NCBI GenBank assembly: GCA_963812795.1
Contig: CAWEWG010000005.1
Span: 62,001-126,000 of the forward strand
DNA length: 64,000 bases
Origin: Hyphomicrobium_A sp963812795
Lineage (GTDB): Bacteria > Pseudomonadota > Alphaproteobacteria > Rhizobiales > Hyphomicrobiaceae
Direction: 5' to 3'
Shown: positions 62,676 to 64,000 of the stretch, piece by piece
Layout: every line of letters begins with the position of its first letter
How positions within the stretch are numbered: the first letter of the stretch is position 1
Notes under the pieces: generated by a model
What the model was told of the DNA's origin: nothing
What the model saw: only the letters and a program-made list of their open reading frames with translations
The model's database searches: none
Program-made: the position numbers and the translations under genes

Positions 62676-64000
62676 ATGAGCAAGGAACGGCTGTATCTGT
62701 TTGATACCACGTTGCGCGACGGCGCGCAGACGACGGGCGTCGACTTTTCCGTGGAAGACAAGCGCCGCATCGCCGCCGTGCTCGATGATCTCGGCGTCGA
62801 CTATGTCGAAGGCGGCTTTCCGGGCGCCAACGCCACCGACACGCAATTTCTCGGGGAGCCTTCGAAACTCAAGACGGCGAAGCTCACCGCTTTCGGCATG
62901 ACGAAGCGCTCGGGCCGTTCGGTCTCCAACGACCCCGGTTTGCAGGCGGTGTTGAATTCGCGCGCCGATGCCATCTGTCTCGTCACCAAGTCGTCCGACT
63001 ACCACGTGCGCGTGGCGCTCGGCATCTCCAACGAGGAGAATCTCGCCGGCCTCGAGCAGTCCGTGAAGGCGGTGGTGGCGACGGGCCGGGAGTGCGCCAT
63101 AGACTGCGAGCACTTTTTCGACGGCTACAAGTCTAACCCGCAATACTCGCTGGCCGTGGCGCGTACCGCCTACGAGGCCGGCGCGCGCTGGGTGGTGCTG
63201 TGCGATACGAACGGCGGAACGCTTCCGCACGAGGTCGAGCGCATCGTCGCCGAGGTGGCGAAGGTGGTGCCCGGCACGCATCTTGGCATCCACACGCACA
63301 ACGACACCGAGAATGCCGTCGCCAACACATTGATGGCGGTGCGCGGTGGCGTGCGGCACATCCAGGGCACCCTCAACGGCATCGGCGAGCGCTGCGGTAA
63401 TGCCAACCTGACGTCGATCATCCCGACGCTGCTGCTCAAGAGCGAGTTCGCCGACCGTTTTGAAACGGGCGTCACGCCCGAGCGGCTACGCACGCTGACG
63501 CACGCCAGCCGCATCCTCGATGAGGTGCTAAACCGCAATCCCGATCGCCACGCGCCATACGTCGGCGAGAGCGCTTTTGCGACCAAGGCCGGCATCCACG
63601 CCTCCGCCATCCTGAAGGAGCCGCAGACGTATGAGCACGTCGAGCCGGAGAGCGTCGGCAACGAACGTCATCTGCTCGTCTCCAAGCAGGGCGGCAAGTC
63701 GAGCATCCTTGCTACGATCGAGCGTCTTGGCATCCCCGTCGGCAACGACGACAGCCGCGTGACCCGTCTGCTCGACGAGGTGAAGCAGCGCGAGGCTTCG
63801 GGTTATTCTTACGAGGCGGCGGAAGCGTCGTTCGAGCTACTGGCCCGGCGTACGCTGGAGAGCGTGCCGCGCTATTTCTCGGTCGACAGCTTCCGGGTGA
63901 TGGTCGAGAAGCGCCACAACGCGCGCGGCAAGCTCGTCACCGTGTCGGAGGCGATCGTCAAGGTTTTCGTCAACGGCGACAACGAGCCGCTCTGGTCGGT
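62676..64000 (+). CDS. cimA: (R)-citramalate synthase, 3' partial
   Basis: Condenses pyruvate and acetyl-CoA to citramalate, the first step of a threonine-independent isoleucine route. At least 441 residues are visible; the gene runs off the window. The DRE-TIM barrel motif is YLFDTTLRDGAQTTGVDFSV (residues 7-26), followed by VEGGFPGAN near 48, EHFFDGYKSNPQYSLAVA near 149 and the metal-ligand motif GIHTHNDTENAVAN near 204-217. The family splits into citramalate and isopropylmalate synthases; the second half seen here fits citramalate synthase. It is the fourth gene of the cysS operon and ties the Ile-rich leader to isoleucine supply. Confidence 0.9.
   Translation, partial: MSKERLYLFDTTLRDGAQTTGVDFSVEDKRRIAAVLDDLGVDYVEGGFPGANATDTQFLGEPSKLKTAKLTAFGMTKRSGRSVSNDPGLQAVLNSRADAICLVTKSSDYHVRVALGISNEENLAGLEQSVKAVVATGRECAIDCEHFFDGYKSNPQYSLAVARTAYEAGARWVVLCDTNGGTLPHEVERIVAEVAKVVPGTHLGIHTHNDTENAVANTLMAVRGGVRHIQGTLNGIGERCGNANLTSIIPTLLLKSEFADRFETGVTPERLRTLTHASRILDEVLNRNPDRHAPYVGESAFATKAGIHASAILKEPQTYEHVEPESVGNERHLLVSKQGGKSSILATIERLGIPVGNDDSRVTRLLDEVKQREASGYSYEAAEASFELLARRTLESVPRYFSVDSFRVMVEKRHNARGKLVTVSEAIVKVFVNGDNEPLWS

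Overview
The window is high-GC chromosomal DNA of an alphaproteobacterium, most likely a member of the Hyphomicrobiales. Supporting features are two short GcrA-type proteins, a CIRCE-controlled groESL, an HWE-type histidine kinase, tandem TIGR02281 aspartic proteases, DUF1289 and DUF2865 proteins, the CobF-type (aerobic) cobalamin enzyme, a class II DAHP synthase and a type III-fold ornithine decarboxylase. The assignment comes from gene families only; no search was run.

Layout. 0-4.5 kb: a TonB-dependent receptor (four frame breaks), a PepSY membrane protein (one frame break) and CobF. 4.4-14.4 kb: an accessory block of many small proteins, including two paralogous pairs (SH3-like plus GcrA-like), around a transglutaminase-like protein, RsgA, groES-groEL and a receiver/HWE-kinase fusion. 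14.4-31 kb: mostly housekeeping and regulatory genes (DUF3616, DusA, TauE/SafE, CHASE2, phosphomannomutase, two aspartic proteases, a membrane histidine kinase, MBL hydrolase, Lrp regulator, MAPEG, YjbQ, a 3-hydroxyisobutyrate dehydrogenase relative, a ThDP enzyme and ornithine decarboxylase).

31.1-42.6 kb looks like an acquired adhesin/secretion island. It has an integrase 3' remnant against the decarboxylase stop, then a giant Ca-binding repeat adhesin on the minus strand. Divergent from the adhesin is a type I secretion operon of two ABC exporters plus an HlyD-type adaptor. The island ends near tRNA-Val(CAC). The adhesin carries five near-identical 294-bp cadherin-like repeats and about eleven 243-bp RTX-type units. 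Both ATPases have degenerate signature and H-loop motifs.

42.7-64 kb is core metabolism: an RND exporter, Gph, succinate-semialdehyde dehydrogenase, RpiA, glutathione reductase, an SDR, a GCS2-type ligase, class II DAHP synthase, NAD synthetase, a porin, GltX, GNAT, DUF2865, and a tightly packed cysS-gfa-small membrane protein-cimA operon. Upstream of cysS is a 20-codon ORF with four consecutive Ile codons, followed by competing inverted repeats. This looks like an attenuator, and because cimA makes an isoleucine precursor an Ile-sensing leader is plausible.

A caution for the whole window: at least six genes, including normally essential nadE, are broken by one- or two-base indels. In the adhesin each break can be seen against its sibling repeats and the six indels sum to a multiple of three. 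Consensus errors are at least as likely as real pseudogenes.
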